Shown here: piece by piece, positions 35,801 through 46,416 of the stretch
Position numbering within the stretch: the first letter of the stretch is position 1
How the letters are laid out: each line of letters begins with the position of its first letter
Assembly: GCF_001112925.1 (NCBI RefSeq)
Contig: NZ_CPYD01000012.1
Location: 62,001 to 126,000, forward strand
Reading direction: 5' to 3'
Origin: Yersinia nurmii
GTDB taxonomy: Bacteria; Pseudomonadota; Gammaproteobacteria; Enterobacterales; Enterobacteriaceae
DNA length: 64,000 bases
Notes under the pieces: generated by a model
Told to the model about the DNA's origin: nothing
The model's database searches: none
What the model saw: only the letters and a program-made list of their open reading frames with translations
Made by a program: the position numbers and the translations under genes

Positions 35801-35856
35801 AAAAGCTAAAAGCTAAAAGCTAAAAGCTAGAAGCTAGAAGCTAGAAGCTAGAAGCG
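35801..35856 (-). repeat. heptanucleotide tandem repeat at the letB stop
   Basis: Four AAAAGCT units are followed by three AGAAGCT and one AGAAGCG (plus-strand reading). The letB stop TAG and the last codons lie in the first units on the coding side. Copy changes would mostly affect the 3' untranslated region. Confidence 0.95.
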
Positions 35857-38484
35857 AGGAATCGCGGTACCCCAATTGCGCCAATCTTTAGGTTCCTCAG
35901 TATTCAGTAAGAAATGCTGATTGACCGAAGCTTTCGGTGCTAATGGCGTTGTCGGTGGCGTTGCGAAGGCGATACCGCCGCGAATAAATTGCTGGAAGGT
36001 GCCGCTTTTCACTACGCCGCCGGTCAGACCAAACTGCAGGTTATAGCCGGAAGCCAGCCAGAACACGCTGTTTTGCCGAACGAGCTGTTGGTATTTCTTA
36101 CTGATTCGTAGCGAAACTTGTACTCGATCTGACATCGCACCAAGATTGAATCCGGTGACCGTACCGACCTCCATTCCGCGGAACAAGACCGGCGTGCCGA
36201 TTTGTAATGAACCGGCTTCGGCGGTATCCAGCACGATGCTCAGACCGTCCAGATAGCGCGAATCAGTAATGGTGGCAGTTTGTAGTTCGAAATTACGCAA
36301 TGCCTGCCCACGGCCCGGTTCCACGTTAATGTACGGCTGGAGTAGGGTGTCCAGATTATTGACGCCGGCGGCGGAAATTTCCGGTGAAACGATAGAGAAG
36401 CGGGTGCCGAAGCGGGCGAAGCTCTCCACGTATTCTGGATAAAGTACCGCTTTGGCTAGAACTTCGTTGCGCTCGGCTGACAATTTTAGCGATTCGACCT
36501 GACCAATATCGATTCCCAGATAACGAATAGGCATACCTGCCGCCAGTTTGCTGGCATCGTAAGTGCGTAGCGTAATTTGGCTACCTACGGCGCGTGCGGC
36601 GGTTTCTGTGGCATATAGGGTGCGTTTAACGCCTTTGCCCAAGGTGACGCCGTCGAGATTATCGAAGCTAATAGCACCTTTAAGTGCCCGGTTCAACGGT
36701 GAAGCTTGCACGGTGAGTCCGCTGCCGTTTAACTGTACTTTTGCTCCGCCCTCTGCCCAGAAGATACTTTTACTACTCAACAGGTTGCGGTATTCCGGTT
36801 GGATATAAACATCCACCTCAAACTCATTGGCTTTTGGACGAACATTAACGATTTCGCCGACTTGAAACTTGCGGTACAGAACCACCGAGCCAGTTTGCAC
36901 GTCGGGCAAGCTGCTGGCCGTCAGCGTGAGGGTCGTCGCGGGCATGTTACCCAGAATACCGTCTTCCGCTTTTTCCCGATTGCTGTAGAGCGGATATTGG
37001 CTTTTCGGTTCGCCTTTACCACCGGCCAGCAGCTGAATACCGCCGTCAAACCATTCCTGTGCGCTGGCACCCTGAACATTGATGCCATCAATACCGATTT
37101 TGACGTCGATACGACTGTTAACCACGAACTTGCTATCTTTATGCACCAGATGACGATATTTGGCCTCAATAGCGGCGGTAAAGGTGATACCGGAATCATC
37201 CAGCGTGCGGGTAATAACCTGCCCGATTTTAATGCCATGCAGCACAATAGGTTGCCCGACATCAATGCCGTAGCTTTGCGGCGCGGTCAGGGTTAACCTC
37301 AGGACATCCGGCTGCTGTAACAGGCTTTTATTGCTATCGAGCACGATAAAGTGCTGCTGTGGTTCACCGTCTCCGGGAACCAGTTCTAGCGTATTACCGG
37401 TCAATAACTCACTTAGCTTGGTATCATTCAAGCTGATGCGTGGACTGCTCATTTCGATACGGGTGCCGGTACGCATAAGATCAACAACAGAAGGATCGAT
37501 GGTCAGTTCGCCAGTGACTTTACTGTCTGGTTGCAATACCAGCTTGGTCAAAGTACCGACCTGCAATCCCTGATAAATCAGCGGGGTGCGGCCTTCAGCC
37601 AGATTATTACCATTCGGTAAATCCAAGGTTATGGCCACACCGCGGTTACTGTGGGCCAAATCGGGGTACAACTGAAACTGTTGATCGGTTTTAGCATCTT
37701 GGCTTTGCTGCGGTGAATCAAAGGCAATTGCGCCGTTGACCAAGGCTGCCAGACTCTCCATCTGGACTGACGCGCCGCTCAGGCTAAAATCGCCTTTAAA
37801 ACCAGAGACATTCCAGAATCGGCTATCATTCTTCACCAGATGAGCGAAGCGGCGATCAATCAACACATCAATAGTTACACCATTGTTATCCGGTGCAATG
37901 TTGTAATCATAAACTTTGCCTACCGGAATTTTGCGGTAATACACCAGAGAACCGGTATTGAGAGAGCCGAGATCTTTGGCGTTCAAATGAATCATCAGCT
38001 CGCCGGTATTCAGGCGGAATTTGGGTTGAGTATCTAACGCGGTGAAATGGGTTTGCGGTTTACCGCTACCCGGCATCATACCGATATAGTTACCACCCAC
38101 CAGTGCGTCTAGCCCAGAAACCCCGGCCAGAGAGGCTTTAGGGGTAACCAGCCAGAATTGGGTACCTTCTCGCAACGAGTCTTCCAAATCGTTTTTAATA
38201 CTGGCAGTCACGACAATGCTACGTAAGTCCTTGCTAAGACTGATGGATTGCACCGTACCGACTTCAACCCCTTGATAACGAATAGGGGTACGACCGGCGA
38301 CAATACCGGCGGCAGATTGAAAATCGATTGTGACTTCAGCTCCGCGATCTTGCCAGTTGGTATAAACCAGCCAGCCCGCAATCAGCAGAGCAATGAAAGG
38401 CAGCAGCCAGAAGGGTGAAATTCGGCGTTTGTGCCTAACCTGAGCCTCAGTCGGCGTATTCGGCGTTTCCTGTTGCATGTGCAT
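35848..38484 (-). CDS. letB: lipid transport MCE protein LetB (YebT)
   Basis: An 878-residue protein with one N-terminal membrane helix ([19 protein letters not shown]) and seven MCE domains, recognisable by repeats of the type [36 protein letters not shown] and [18 protein letters not shown]. coli LetB (877 residues) forms a stacked seven-ring tunnel that carries phospholipids across the periplasm. The start overlaps the end of letA by 38 bases; an ATG two codons later is also possible. The stop lies in a 7-bp tandem repeat. Confidence 0.96.
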   Translation of the reverse strand: MHMQQETPNTPTEAQVRHKRRISPFWLLPFIALLIAGWLVYTNWQDRGAEVTIDFQSAAGIVAGRTPIRYQGVEVGTVQSISLSKDLRSIVVTASIKNDLEDSLREGTQFWLVTPKASLAGVSGLDALVGGNYIGMMPGSGKPQTHFTALDTQPKFRLNTGELMIHLNAKDLGSLNTGSLVYYRKIPVGKVYDYNIAPDNNGVTIDVLIDRRFAHLVKNDSRFWNVSGFKGDFSLSGASVQMESLAALVNGAIAFDSPQQSQDAKTDQQFQLYPDLAHSNRGVAITLDLPNGNNLAEGRTPLIYQGLQVGTLTKLVLQPDSKVTGELTIDPSVVDLMRTGTRIEMSSPRISLNDTKLSELLTGNTLELVPGDGEPQQHFIVLDSNKSLLQQPDVLRLTLTAPQSYGIDVGQPIVLHGIKIGQVITRTLDDSGITFTAAIEAKYRHLVHKDSKFVVNSRIDVKIGIDGINVQGASAQEWFDGGIQLLAGGKGEPKSQYPLYSNREKAEDGILGNMPATTLTLTASSLPDVQTGSVVLYRKFQVGEIVNVRPKANEFEVDVYIQPEYRNLLSSKSIFWAEGGAKVQLNGSGLTVQASPLNRALKGAISFDNLDGVTLGKGVKRTLYATETAARAVGSQITLRTYDASKLAAGMPIRYLGIDIGQVESLKLSAERNEVLAKAVLYPEYVESFARFGTRFSIVSPEISAAGVNNLDTLLQPYINVEPGRGQALRNFELQTATITDSRYLDGLSIVLDTAEAGSLQIGTPVLFRGMEVGTVTGFNLGAMSDRVQVSLRISKKYQQLVRQNSVFWLASGYNLQFGLTGGVVKSGTFQQFIRGGIAFATPPTTPLAPKASVNQHFLLNTEEPKDWRNWGTAIPRF

Positions 38485-39694
38485 CCCAAATCAATCGGCT
38501 ATCCAGCCATTCAACGGCAAGAATAGTCAAAATTACCGCAGACCCAAAGTAAAAGGCAGCCGGTCCCATAGTGAATGAAAGTAGCTGATCTCTGTTGATC
38601 AGCGACATCATTAACGCAATAACGAACAAATCCAGCATTGACCAGCGGCCAATCCAGGTAATGACACGCATCAAACGCATACGGGTCTTCAAACTGTGCT
38701 GAGTTTTCAGATGAATACTTAGCAGCAAGGTAATCAGTACGATAACTTTAGTAAAAGGAACTAATACACTGGCAATAAATACCACGGCGGCAATCGGCAT
38801 ATTGCCGGAGGAGGCCAGGGAAACCACGCCGGAGAAAATCGTATCTTCCATGCGCACGCCGTTGGCGTAAACAATCGAGATTGGCAGTAGGTTAGCGGGC
38901 AATAGCAGTACCATAGAGGCAATCAGCGCGGCCCAGGTTTTTTGCAGACTGTGACGGCGGCGATGACGCAGCGGCGTGTGGCAGCGCGGACAGCGGCCCT
39001 TGGCGTCAGGATGGCCGGTATAGTGGCAGGAGAGGCAAACTCGCAGCGTTTCCCTTGGCCCCGGCGGCTGTTCCTGTGGGTAAAAGCGTTCCCAAAGTTG
39101 CTCCAGATTCAGGTGAATTAGCGTCAGAATGCTTAATAAGGTTAGCGCCAGATAGGCCGTAAGCCCAAGCCCTGGGGAAATGTCGGCATATTCTTTGACT
39201 TTGATACAGGCAACCGCCATACCGATCAGATAGATGTCCAACATCACCCATTCTTTTAATCTTTCTAGCATCAGTAACACCGGCCGCAAATTCATGCCAA
39301 TACGGCTACCAATACGCAGATAAAGGATAGAAAGGGTCAGTGTGAGCGGCGCGCCAAAAATACAGAAAGCCACCATGCTGGCGGTTAAGGGATCGCCTTG
39401 TTTGGTCATCTGCCAGATACCTTCCAACAGGCTGGCATCGATACGGGTGCCGAGCAGACGAATGCTGATTAAGGGTTCGCTAAAGGCAAAGGGCATCAAC
39501 AGGAGCATTGCTACGGCCATCGCGGTTAGGCGAGTCAGGGACCAATCACGGCCGCTGACTACCTTGGCACAACAGCGAGGGCAATAGGCGGCCTGATTAC
39601 CCTGCATTGGCGGCAGGGTAAATAAAGCGTCACATTCGCAGCAGCGCTGTTCTCGCGCGGTGGAAAGAGGGCGGTAAATCGCTTCTATCTTCAT
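38447..39694 (-). CDS. letA: lipid transport membrane protein LetA (YebS)
   Basis: A 415-residue PqiA-type membrane protein with two modules, each with a zinc-ribbon-like Cys set ([12 protein letters not shown]...CPRCCAKV near 18-45 and [23 protein letters not shown] near 220) followed by about four helices. It is the inner-membrane partner of LetB and feeds or extracts lipid at the base of the tunnel. It overlaps letB, so the pair is one operon. Confidence 0.95.
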   Translation of the reverse strand: MKIEAIYRPLSTAREQRCCECDALFTLPPMQGNQAAYCPRCCAKVVSGRDWSLTRLTAMAVAMLLLMPFAFSEPLISIRLLGTRIDASLLEGIWQMTKQGDPLTASMVAFCIFGAPLTLTLSILYLRIGSRIGMNLRPVLLMLERLKEWVMLDIYLIGMAVACIKVKEYADISPGLGLTAYLALTLLSILTLIHLNLEQLWERFYPQEQPPGPRETLRVCLSCHYTGHPDAKGRCPRCHTPLRHRRRHSLQKTWAALIASMVLLLPANLLPISIVYANGVRMEDTIFSGVVSLASSGNMPIAAVVFIASVLVPFTKVIVLITLLLSIHLKTQHSLKTRMRLMRVITWIGRWSMLDLFVIALMMSLINRDQLLSFTMGPAAFYFGSAVILTILAVEWLDSRLIWDAHATGNAEYAD

Positions 39695-40101
39695 AAATAT
39701 CTAATCGATGGCTCCGCCGGTGATGAAAAGCCCAAAAGGGTCAGCGTTGCCAATAAGGGTAAATGCCGAACCAGGGTATAGAAAGTCGAGGTGTATAAAT
39801 TTGGAGCACATTAAATTCGCAGCACATCAAAGTGTCAGCTGTACATCAAATTACGCCGTGCATGAAATATGCTGTCAATCAAATATAGTGTGCGACGGAG
39901 TTGAACCGCGGTTTTTATTCCCGAACGTGACAGCATAACCCGTTGTGTGAACCCTGAAAATCAGTCAATTCCCTATTGTAGGGAACTCTTTTGCTCAGTT
40001 AAAGATGATTAGCCTTGTGACAATGTACATTTAATGCTTACTTTAGAGAGGCTAAGCACCGGTTGCCTCTGGCTATTCTTAGGTTTGTTAATGGTTACGA
40101 C
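39695..40101. other. divergent promoter region letA / msrC
   Basis: About 400 bases between divergent letA and msrC. I see no gene. The part near 39960-40060 would hold the msrC promoter. Confidence 0.4.
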
Positions 40102-40599
40102 ATGAAAAAAGAAGAATTCTACGCGGAATTAAAACGCGATATGTGTGCATTAATTTCTGGTGAGTATAATTTTATCGCTACACTTTCCAATGTCAGTGCG
40201 CTGTTGTATGAGCGCCTCGACGGGTTGAATTGGGCCGGTTTCTATCTGATGGATGGCAATCAACTGGTGCTGGGGCCTTTCCAAGGGAAAATCGCCTGTG
40301 TGCGTATTCCTGTGGGTAAAGGCGTGTGCGGTACGGCTGTGTCACAAAATCGCGTGCAGCGGGTTGGCGATGTCCACGCTTTCCCTGGGCATATTGCCTG
40401 TGACGCCGCCAGTAATGCCGAAATTGTCCTGCCAATCGCGATAAACGGTGTTGTCATCGGGGTTTTGGATATTGACAGCACAGTTTATGATCGTTTCGAT
40501 GAAGAAGACGAAAAAGGGCTGACGTCAGTCGTGGCGGGGCTTTGCGCCCATCTTGAACACTGTGATGTTGCGAAATATGTCACACAGACTGCAAGTTGA
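40102..40599 (+). CDS. msrC: free methionine-(R)-sulfoxide reductase
   Basis: A 165-residue GAF-domain enzyme (E. coli YebR) that reduces free L-methionine-(R)-sulfoxide. The ATG at 40102 (MKKEEFYAEL) fits the family; the frame is open 13 codons further up without a ribosome site. The reactive Cys positions are visible in GKIACVRIP, GKGVCGTAV and HIACDAAS. It is followed by proQ-prc, as in E. coli. Confidence 0.95.
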   Translation: MKKEEFYAELKRDMCALISGEYNFIATLSNVSALLYERLDGLNWAGFYLMDGNQLVLGPFQGKIACVRIPVGKGVCGTAVSQNRVQRVGDVHAFPGHIACDAASNAEIVLPIAINGVVIGVLDIDSTVYDRFDEEDEKGLTSVVAGLCAHLEHCDVAKYVTQTAS

Positions 40600-40625
40600 T
40601 ACACGGATAACGTGGCAATTGCTGG

Positions 40626-40647
40626 AGGCGTCATTATAATGACGCCT
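40626..40647 (+). terminator. perfect palindrome between msrC and proQ
   Basis: AGGCGTCATTATAATGACGCCT is a perfect 22-base palindrome with no T run after it. It may be an operator or transcript-end hairpin for msrC. Confidence 0.4.
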
Positions 40648-40694
40648 GTTCATGCCTGCGCTGGTTGGCAAACCCGTTGTAATCAGGAAATTTC

Positions 40695-41408
40695 ATGGAA
40701 AATCAACCTAAGTTGAACAGTAGCAAAGAAGTCATAGCCTTTTTGGCCGAGCGATTCCCGCTTTGTTTCACCGCCGAAGGCGAAGCACGCCCATTAAAGA
40801 TCGGCATTTTTCAGGATCTGGTGGAGCGAGTTCAGGGGGAAGAGAATTTAAGCAAAACGCAATTGCGTTCAGCCTTGCGTCTATACACCTCAAGCTGGCG
40901 TTATCTTTATGGGGTCAAAGTCGGAGCAGAACGTGTTGATCTGGATGGCAACCCTTGCGGTGTGCTGGAAGAGCAACATGTAGAACATGCCCGCAAACAG
41001 CTGGAAGAGGCGAAAGCCCGTGTTCAGGCACAACGTGCTGAACAACAAGCTAAAAAACGCGAAGCTGCCATTGCTGCGGGTGAAACCCCAGAGCCACGTC
41101 GCCCACGTCCGGCAGGTAAAAAACCTGCACCACGTCGTGAAGCAGGCGCTGCTCCGGAAGCTCGTCAGCCTCGTCAGCCAAATCGCCCACAGCAGGCCCG
41201 TGCTCCTCGCCCAGCGGCAGAAGAGAACCAGCCACGCCCTGTGCCGGTCACAGATATCTCGAAACTGCAAATTGGTCAAGAAATCAAAGTCAGAGCAGGC
41301 AAGAGTGCGATGGACGCAACCGTATTAGAAATCGCTAAAGATGGCGTACGGGTGCAGCTATCTTCAGGTCTGGCGATGATCGTGCGCGCAGAACACTTGC
41401 AGTTCTGA
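40695..41408 (+). CDS. proQ: RNA chaperone ProQ
   Basis: A 237-residue protein. Residues 1-120 are the FinO-like RNA-binding domain ([52 protein letters not shown]). A long Arg/Ala/Pro/Gln linker (about 125-180) leads to the C-terminal Tudor-like domain ([16 protein letters not shown]...[21 protein letters not shown]). It binds many sRNAs and mRNA 3' ends. prc begins 19 bases on, so the two form an operon. Confidence 0.97.
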   Translation: MENQPKLNSSKEVIAFLAERFPLCFTAEGEARPLKIGIFQDLVERVQGEENLSKTQLRSALRLYTSSWRYLYGVKVGAERVDLDGNPCGVLEEQHVEHARKQLEEAKARVQAQRAEQQAKKREAAIAAGETPEPRRPRPAGKKPAPRREAGAAPEARQPRQPNRPQQARAPRPAAEENQPRPVPVTDISKLQIGQEIKVRAGKSAMDATVLEIAKDGVRVQLSSGLAMIVRAEHLQF

Positions 41409-41427
41409 TACGGAGGCCAACCTAGGC

Positions 41428-43464
41428 ATGAACAAATTTGTCAGATTAACAGCATTAGCAGGCTTGTTACTGGCGGGGGCGAGTTACGCTGGCGATACGA
41501 CGACTTATCGTATCGATCAGTTACCTCAACTGCGTCAAGAGCCTCAGCACTCGACGGTGAGTGAGCGCGTAACATCGCGCTTCACTCGCTCTCATTATCG
41601 TCAGTTCGCGCTGGACGATCAGTTTTCCGCCAAGATATTTGATCGCTATCTCAACATGTTGGACTACAGTCACAACCTGTTGCTGGCATCAGATGTGGCA
41701 CAGTTTGCCAATAAAAAGAATTCACTGGATGATGAATTAAAATCCGGTCAGTTGGATACGCCTTATGCGCTATTCAACCTGGCGCAGAAACGTCGTTTCG
41801 AGCGCTATCAATACGCATTGTCGGTGTTGGAAAGACCGATGGACTTTACCGGCAATGACACCATCGATTTGGACCGCGCCAAGGCACCGTGGCCGACAAG
41901 CGAAGCTGAGCTGAATAAGCTGTGGGACGCCAAGGTCAAATACGATCAACTTAATCTGAAATTAGCCGGTAAAACGGATAAAGAGATTAAAGAAACGTTG
42001 ACCAAGCGCTACCAGTCAGCCATTAAACGCCTGACGCAGAGCAACAGCGAAGACGTTTTCCAACTGATCATGAATGCTTTTGCTCATGAAATCGATCCAC
42101 ATACCAATTATTTGTCTCCGCGCAACACCGAGCAATTCAATACTGAGATGAGTTTATCTCTGGAAGGAATTGGCGCGGTACTGCAAATGGATGATGATTA
42201 CACCCTGATTAACTCCATGGTGCCCGGTGGCCCAGCGGCCAAGAGTAAAGCGATTACCGTCGGCGATCGTGTGGTTGGCGTTGGTCAGACCGGTAAACCT
42301 ATGGTCGATGTGATTGGCTGGCGTCTGGATGATGTGGTTGCGCTGATTAAAGGGCCGAAAGGCTCTAAAGTGCGTTTGGAAATCCTGCCTGCGGGCAAAG
42401 GAACCAAAGTGAAAACCGTCACCCTGACGCGCGAGCGCATCCGTCTGGAAGACCGAGCGGTTAAAATGTCGGTTAAAACCATTGGCAAAGAGAAAGTTGG
42501 AGTGTTGGACATTCCTGGTTTCTATGTCGGTTTAACCGAAGACGTGAAGGTTCAGCTGCAAAAACTGGCCAAGCAGAATGTGAGCAGTATCATTATCGAT
42601 CTGCGCAGCAACGGCGGTGGCGCTTTGACCGAAGCGGTCTCTTTGTCTGGCTTATTCATCCCTAGCGGCCCGGTCGTGCAGGTGCGGGATAATAATGGCA
42701 AAGTGCGTGAAGACAGCGATACCGACGGCATTGTGTATTACAAAGGCCCGTTAGTCGTGCTGGTGGATCGTTATAGCGCTTCGGCGTCTGAAATCTTTGC
42801 GGCAGCGATGCAGGATTATGGACGTGCGCTGATTGTCGGTGAGCCGACTTTCGGTAAAGGTACGGTGCAGCAATATCGTTCTCTGAACCGGATTTACGAT
42901 CAAATGCTGCGTCCAGATTGGCCTGCATTGGGTTCGGTACAGTATACCATTCAGAAATTCTATCGCGTGGACGGTGGCAGTACCCAGCGTAAAGGCGTGG
43001 TGCCAGACATTGTGATGCCAACCGGTGTCGATCCGGCGGAAACCGGTGAAAGCTTCGAAGATAACGCGTTGCCGTGGGATAGTATCAACGCCGCAACCTA
43101 CACCAAGGTTGAGGATATGAAACCTTTCGAACCCGCGTTATTGAAAGATCATGCAGCCCGTATCGCTGTCGATCCTGAATTTAAGAGCATTCAGGAAGAT
43201 ATCGTGCGCTTTAAGGCGTTAAAAGCGAAACGCAACAATGTTTCCCTTAACTATGCGCAGCGTGAGAAAGAGAATCAGGAAGACGACGCCACCCGTTTGG
43301 CTCGCCTGAATGAACGTTTCAAACGCGAAGGTAAAAAGCCGCTGAAGTCTTTAGATGATTTACCTAAAGATTATCAAGAGCCGGATCCTTATCTGGATGA
43401 AAGCGTTCATATCGCTTTGGATCTCGCCCAGTTGGAAAAAGCACAGCAACCTGCCGCTAAATAA
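41428..43464 (+). CDS. prc: tail-specific periplasmic protease Prc (Tsp)
   Basis: A 678-residue S41 protease with a signal peptide (MNKFVRLTALAGLLLAGASYA). A PDZ domain lies at about 240-325 (MSLSLEGIGAVLQMDDDYTLINSMVPGGPA). The Ser-Lys dyad is in YSASASEIFAAAMQDYGRALIVGEPTFGKGT. A C-terminal helical extension follows. It processes FtsI and, with NlpI, degrades cell-wall hydrolases. GGAGG lies before the ATG. Confidence 0.97.
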   Translation: MNKFVRLTALAGLLLAGASYAGDTTTYRIDQLPQLRQEPQHSTVSERVTSRFTRSHYRQFALDDQFSAKIFDRYLNMLDYSHNLLLASDVAQFANKKNSLDDELKSGQLDTPYALFNLAQKRRFERYQYALSVLERPMDFTGNDTIDLDRAKAPWPTSEAELNKLWDAKVKYDQLNLKLAGKTDKEIKETLTKRYQSAIKRLTQSNSEDVFQLIMNAFAHEIDPHTNYLSPRNTEQFNTEMSLSLEGIGAVLQMDDDYTLINSMVPGGPAAKSKAITVGDRVVGVGQTGKPMVDVIGWRLDDVVALIKGPKGSKVRLEILPAGKGTKVKTVTLTRERIRLEDRAVKMSVKTIGKEKVGVLDIPGFYVGLTEDVKVQLQKLAKQNVSSIIIDLRSNGGGALTEAVSLSGLFIPSGPVVQVRDNNGKVREDSDTDGIVYYKGPLVVLVDRYSASASEIFAAAMQDYGRALIVGEPTFGKGTVQQYRSLNRIYDQMLRPDWPALGSVQYTIQKFYRVDGGSTQRKGVVPDIVMPTGVDPAETGESFEDNALPWDSINAATYTKVEDMKPFEPALLKDHAARIAVDPEFKSIQEDIVRFKALKAKRNNVSLNYAQREKENQEDDATRLARLNERFKREGKKPLKSLDDLPKDYQEPDPYLDESVHIALDLAQLEKAQQPAAK

Positions 43465-43486
43465 GCTGCCAGTGATGCAAAAATTA

Positions 43487-43519
43487 TCCGGGGTCTCTTA
43501 TGAGGCCCCGGATTTTTTT
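43487..43519 (+). terminator. intrinsic terminator of proQ-prc
   Basis: TCCGGGGTCTC and GAGGCCCCGGA form a stem with TTTTTTT after it, 23 bases past the prc stop. Confidence 0.88.
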
Positions 43520-43774
43520 ATGCTACGAGTGAGTCGTGATCGCAAAAAACGCGGTAACGGAGTATTGGAATGGCTGATGCCACGGAGGGAATAACGGGGA
43601 AAACGGCGCAGGAATACGACAGAATGTGATAAAATGTGTTCAAATTTGTAAAGTTATGTTGATTTAATCAGTTACGGCTTAACAAGCCTTGAAAATTTAT
43701 TAGATGCCCATAGGATCAGGATATCTCAATAAGAATTTCGGTAAACGGCTAAACAAATAAGGAAGTAAAAATTT

Positions 43775-44656
43775 ATGATGCGTATAGCTCTGTTCCTTCT
43801 CACTAACCTGGCGGTGATGTTGGTCTTCGGGCTGGTGCTAAGCCTGACTGGAATTCAGTCAAGTAGTGTACAGGGGCTGATGATTATGGCGCTTCTGTTC
43901 GGTTTTGGTGGTTCATTCGTCTCACTGCTGCTGTCTAAATGGATGGCGTTGCGTTCCGTTGGTGGGGAAGTGATTGAACAGCCACGTAATGAAACCGAAC
44001 GTTGGTTGCTGGATACCGTGCGTCGTCAGTCTCAACAGGTTGGCATCGCAATGCCGCAGGTTGCCATTTATCAGGCTCCGGATATTAACGCCTTTGCAAC
44101 CGGCGCTCGCCGTGATGCTTCGCTGGTGGCAGTGAGTACCGGTTTGCTGCAAAACATGAGTCGCGATGAAGCGGAAGCGGTTATTGCCCATGAAATCAGT
44201 CACGTAGCGAATGGTGACATGGTCACAATGACGCTGGTTCAGGGCGTGGTGAACACCTTTGTTATCTTTATTTCTCGTTTGATTGCGCAGGTTGTCGCTG
44301 GTTTTGTGTCTGGCGATCGGGAAAACGAAGGCAGTTCTTCTGGTAACCCAATGGTGTATTTCGCCGTGTCTATGGTTCTGGAATTGGTATTCGGTATTCT
44401 GGCGAGCATTATCACCATGTGGTTCTCTCGCCACCGCGAGTTCCATGCGGACGCTGGCTCCGCCAAATTGGTGGGTCGTGAGAAGATGATTGCGGCGTTA
44501 CAACGCCTGAAAACCAGCTATGAGCCGCAGGAGGAAAGCAGCATGATGGCGTTTTGTATCAACGGTAAATCTAAGACTTTCAGCGAATTGCTGATGTCTC
44601 ACCCACCGTTGGACAAGCGTATTGAAGCGCTGCGTACTGGCGAATATCTGAAATAA
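43775..44656 (+). CDS. htpX: membrane zinc protease HtpX
   Basis: A 293-residue M48 metalloprotease with two N-terminal helices, the zinc motif HEISH (in [17 protein letters not shown]), two further helices and the third ligand region [15 protein letters not shown]. It degrades misfolded inner-membrane proteins with FtsH. AAGGAAG precedes the ATG. Its location after prc is as in E. coli. Confidence 0.96.
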   Translation: MMRIALFLLTNLAVMLVFGLVLSLTGIQSSSVQGLMIMALLFGFGGSFVSLLLSKWMALRSVGGEVIEQPRNETERWLLDTVRRQSQQVGIAMPQVAIYQAPDINAFATGARRDASLVAVSTGLLQNMSRDEAEAVIAHEISHVANGDMVTMTLVQGVVNTFVIFISRLIAQVVAGFVSGDRENEGSSSGNPMVYFAVSMVLELVFGILASIITMWFSRHREFHADAGSAKLVGREKMIAALQRLKTSYEPQEESSMMAFCINGKSKTFSELLMSHPPLDKRIEALRTGEYLK

Positions 44657-44682
44657 GTCAGAATCGTTTGTGGTGGAAAAGT

Positions 44683-44712
44683 AAAAAGCCTCGTTAATAA
44701 CGGGGCTTTTTT
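44683..44712 (+). terminator. intrinsic terminator of htpX
   Basis: AAAAAGCCTCGTT and AACGGGGCTTTTTT form an A/T-flanked stem that can also end yebQ on the other strand. Confidence 0.85.
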
Positions 44713-44742
44713 GTGCCATTGTATTGTCGAATTTGTCATGTG

Positions 44743-46110
44743 CTAGCGGGTTTTAGGCGAAATGCGCAGCAGGCTAACTATCGCCGCCAGCGTGGCAAAA
44801 CCGCCGGCAAGTAGCAAAGAAGCGTAAGTAGCATTATCCGCAAACTGATGGAACATTAAGGCCACTAACGCCGCCCCAGAGGTCTGCCCTAGCAGACGTG
44901 AGGTGCCTAACATGCCGCTGGCGCCGCCGCTGCGGTTGGGCGGTGCGGCAGAAATGATCGTGTGGTTATTCGGCGACTGAAATAAACCGAAGCCGATGCC
45001 ACAGAGCATCATGCGCCAGATAATATTCAAATCGCTCGGATTGGTCGGAAGTGTTGCTAGCAGGAAGAGTCCGCTGGCAAAAACGGCCAGTCCAATGCCG
45101 CCCAACAGACCCGCCTGATAGCGTTCCACTAACCGACCGGCAATCGGTGCGGCCACAACCGTTGCCAGCGGCCATGGGGTGAGCAACAGCCCGGTCGCTA
45201 CTTCATCCCGACCTAACACGTTTTGCAGGAAGAACGGCAGCGACACCATCGCCAGCATTTGTGCAATAAAAGAACAAATAGAGGTGCCGACGGACAGAGC
45301 AAAAATCGGGATACGTAGCAGATCGACGGGTAATAACGGGAAGGGTTGCTTGAGCTGGCGACGCACGAAGAAAAAACCAATCAGTAATAGCGCGACGATT
45401 TCACCGGCAATCAGCGTCGGGCTTTGTCCTTGGGCAAAGCCGCTAATGGCGATAATCAGCAGGCCGAAGGTCATGGCATTCATCAGGCAACTGGCAATAT
45501 CGAATTTATTACCATTACTCTTGGCTACGTTAGCGGGTAAGTATTTCATGCCCAGAAACCAGGCGATCAGGCCAATCGGGACATTGATGGCAAACAGCCA
45601 TTGCCAGGATGCTATCGATAGTACGGCGGCGGCGATGGTTGGGCCAGCGGCGGCAGAAAAGGCCACGATCAGGGAATTAATGCCGATACCGCGCCCAAGT
45701 TGGGCTCGCGGGTAAATGATACGAATCAGCGCCGTATTGACGCTCATCAGCGCTGCTGCACCAAACCCCTGTAATACCCGGGCGAAAGTCAAAGTCCAAA
45801 GGGAATCGGACAGGGCGCAGAATAATGATGTCAGGCTGAAAATAAGCAATCCAGCCTGATAAACCCGCCGGTAACCTATGATATCCCCGAGGGATGCCAG
45901 TGAAAGCAGTGAAATGGTGATGGCTAACTGATAGGCATTGACGATCCAAATAGAATCGGCCGGGCTGGCATTCAAATCGCGTGCGATGGTGGGTAACGCT
46001 ACATTTGCAATAGTGCCATCCAGTACCGCAATAGTAATGCCCAACGCTATCACTAAAATGGCGGCGTAACGTTGGGGAACCGGCAACCCATCAGGTTGAG
46101 AAGGTGTCAT
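44743..46110 (-). CDS. yebQ: MFS transporter YebQ (DHA2/EmrB type)
   Basis: About 455 residues with 14 predicted helices. The ATG at 46110 (MTPSQPDGLPVPQRYAAILV) fits YebQ; upstream in-frame codons would add 32 residues including a false helix. Visible family motifs are LDGTIANVALPTIARDL (motif D1), LASLGDIIGYRRVYQAG (motif A) and RVLQGFGAAALMSVNTALIR. Its place between htpX and kdgR is as in E. coli, but here ogl lies between it and kdgR. Confidence 0.88.
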   Translation of the reverse strand: MTPSQPDGLPVPQRYAAILVIALGITIAVLDGTIANVALPTIARDLNASPADSIWIVNAYQLAITISLLSLASLGDIIGYRRVYQAGLLIFSLTSLFCALSDSLWTLTFARVLQGFGAAALMSVNTALIRIIYPRAQLGRGIGINSLIVAFSAAAGPTIAAAVLSIASWQWLFAINVPIGLIAWFLGMKYLPANVAKSNGNKFDIASCLMNAMTFGLLIIAISGFAQGQSPTLIAGEIVALLLIGFFFVRRQLKQPFPLLPVDLLRIPIFALSVGTSICSFIAQMLAMVSLPFFLQNVLGRDEVATGLLLTPWPLATVVAAPIAGRLVERYQAGLLGGIGLAVFASGLFLLATLPTNPSDLNIIWRMMLCGIGFGLFQSPNNHTIISAAPPNRSGGASGMLGTSRLLGQTSGAALVALMFHQFADNATYASLLLAGGFATLAAIVSLLRISPKTR

Positions 46111-46320
46111 AGGATTTTTATCTGCAAAAGTAATGAAATAGCTAAGTATTACAATGCTAACGGCAAAGGTGACAGATTGCATCTTTGCCGCCTGGATAAT
46201 TGTCATCGTTAATTGTCAACGAATGTGTGCAGGATGCTGAGCTGGCCAAATCATCATGATAAAACAGATAAAAGCGAGAAATTATCAATGTGAGTGGTAA
46301 AAACAAAACTATGATCACGG

Positions 46321-46343
46321 AAAAATGAAACGTCGTTCCTATA
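46321..46343 (+). promoter_or_regulatory. KdgR-box-like site upstream of ogl
   Basis: AAAAATGAAACGTCGTTCC resembles the KdgR operator AATGAAACxxxGTTTCATT, with a degenerate right arm. It lies about 75 bases before the ogl start. Confidence 0.55.
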
Positions 46344-46416
46344 ATGGCTTTATCTCATGTTAACCAGGTGACGCTGCTGACATTTTTCATTCTCTTACGT
46401 TTTAAGGATTCCTCGG

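Noticed and set aside
36563-37573. Several plus-strand frames inside letB
   Set aside because: Antisense shadows of a clear 878-residue gene.
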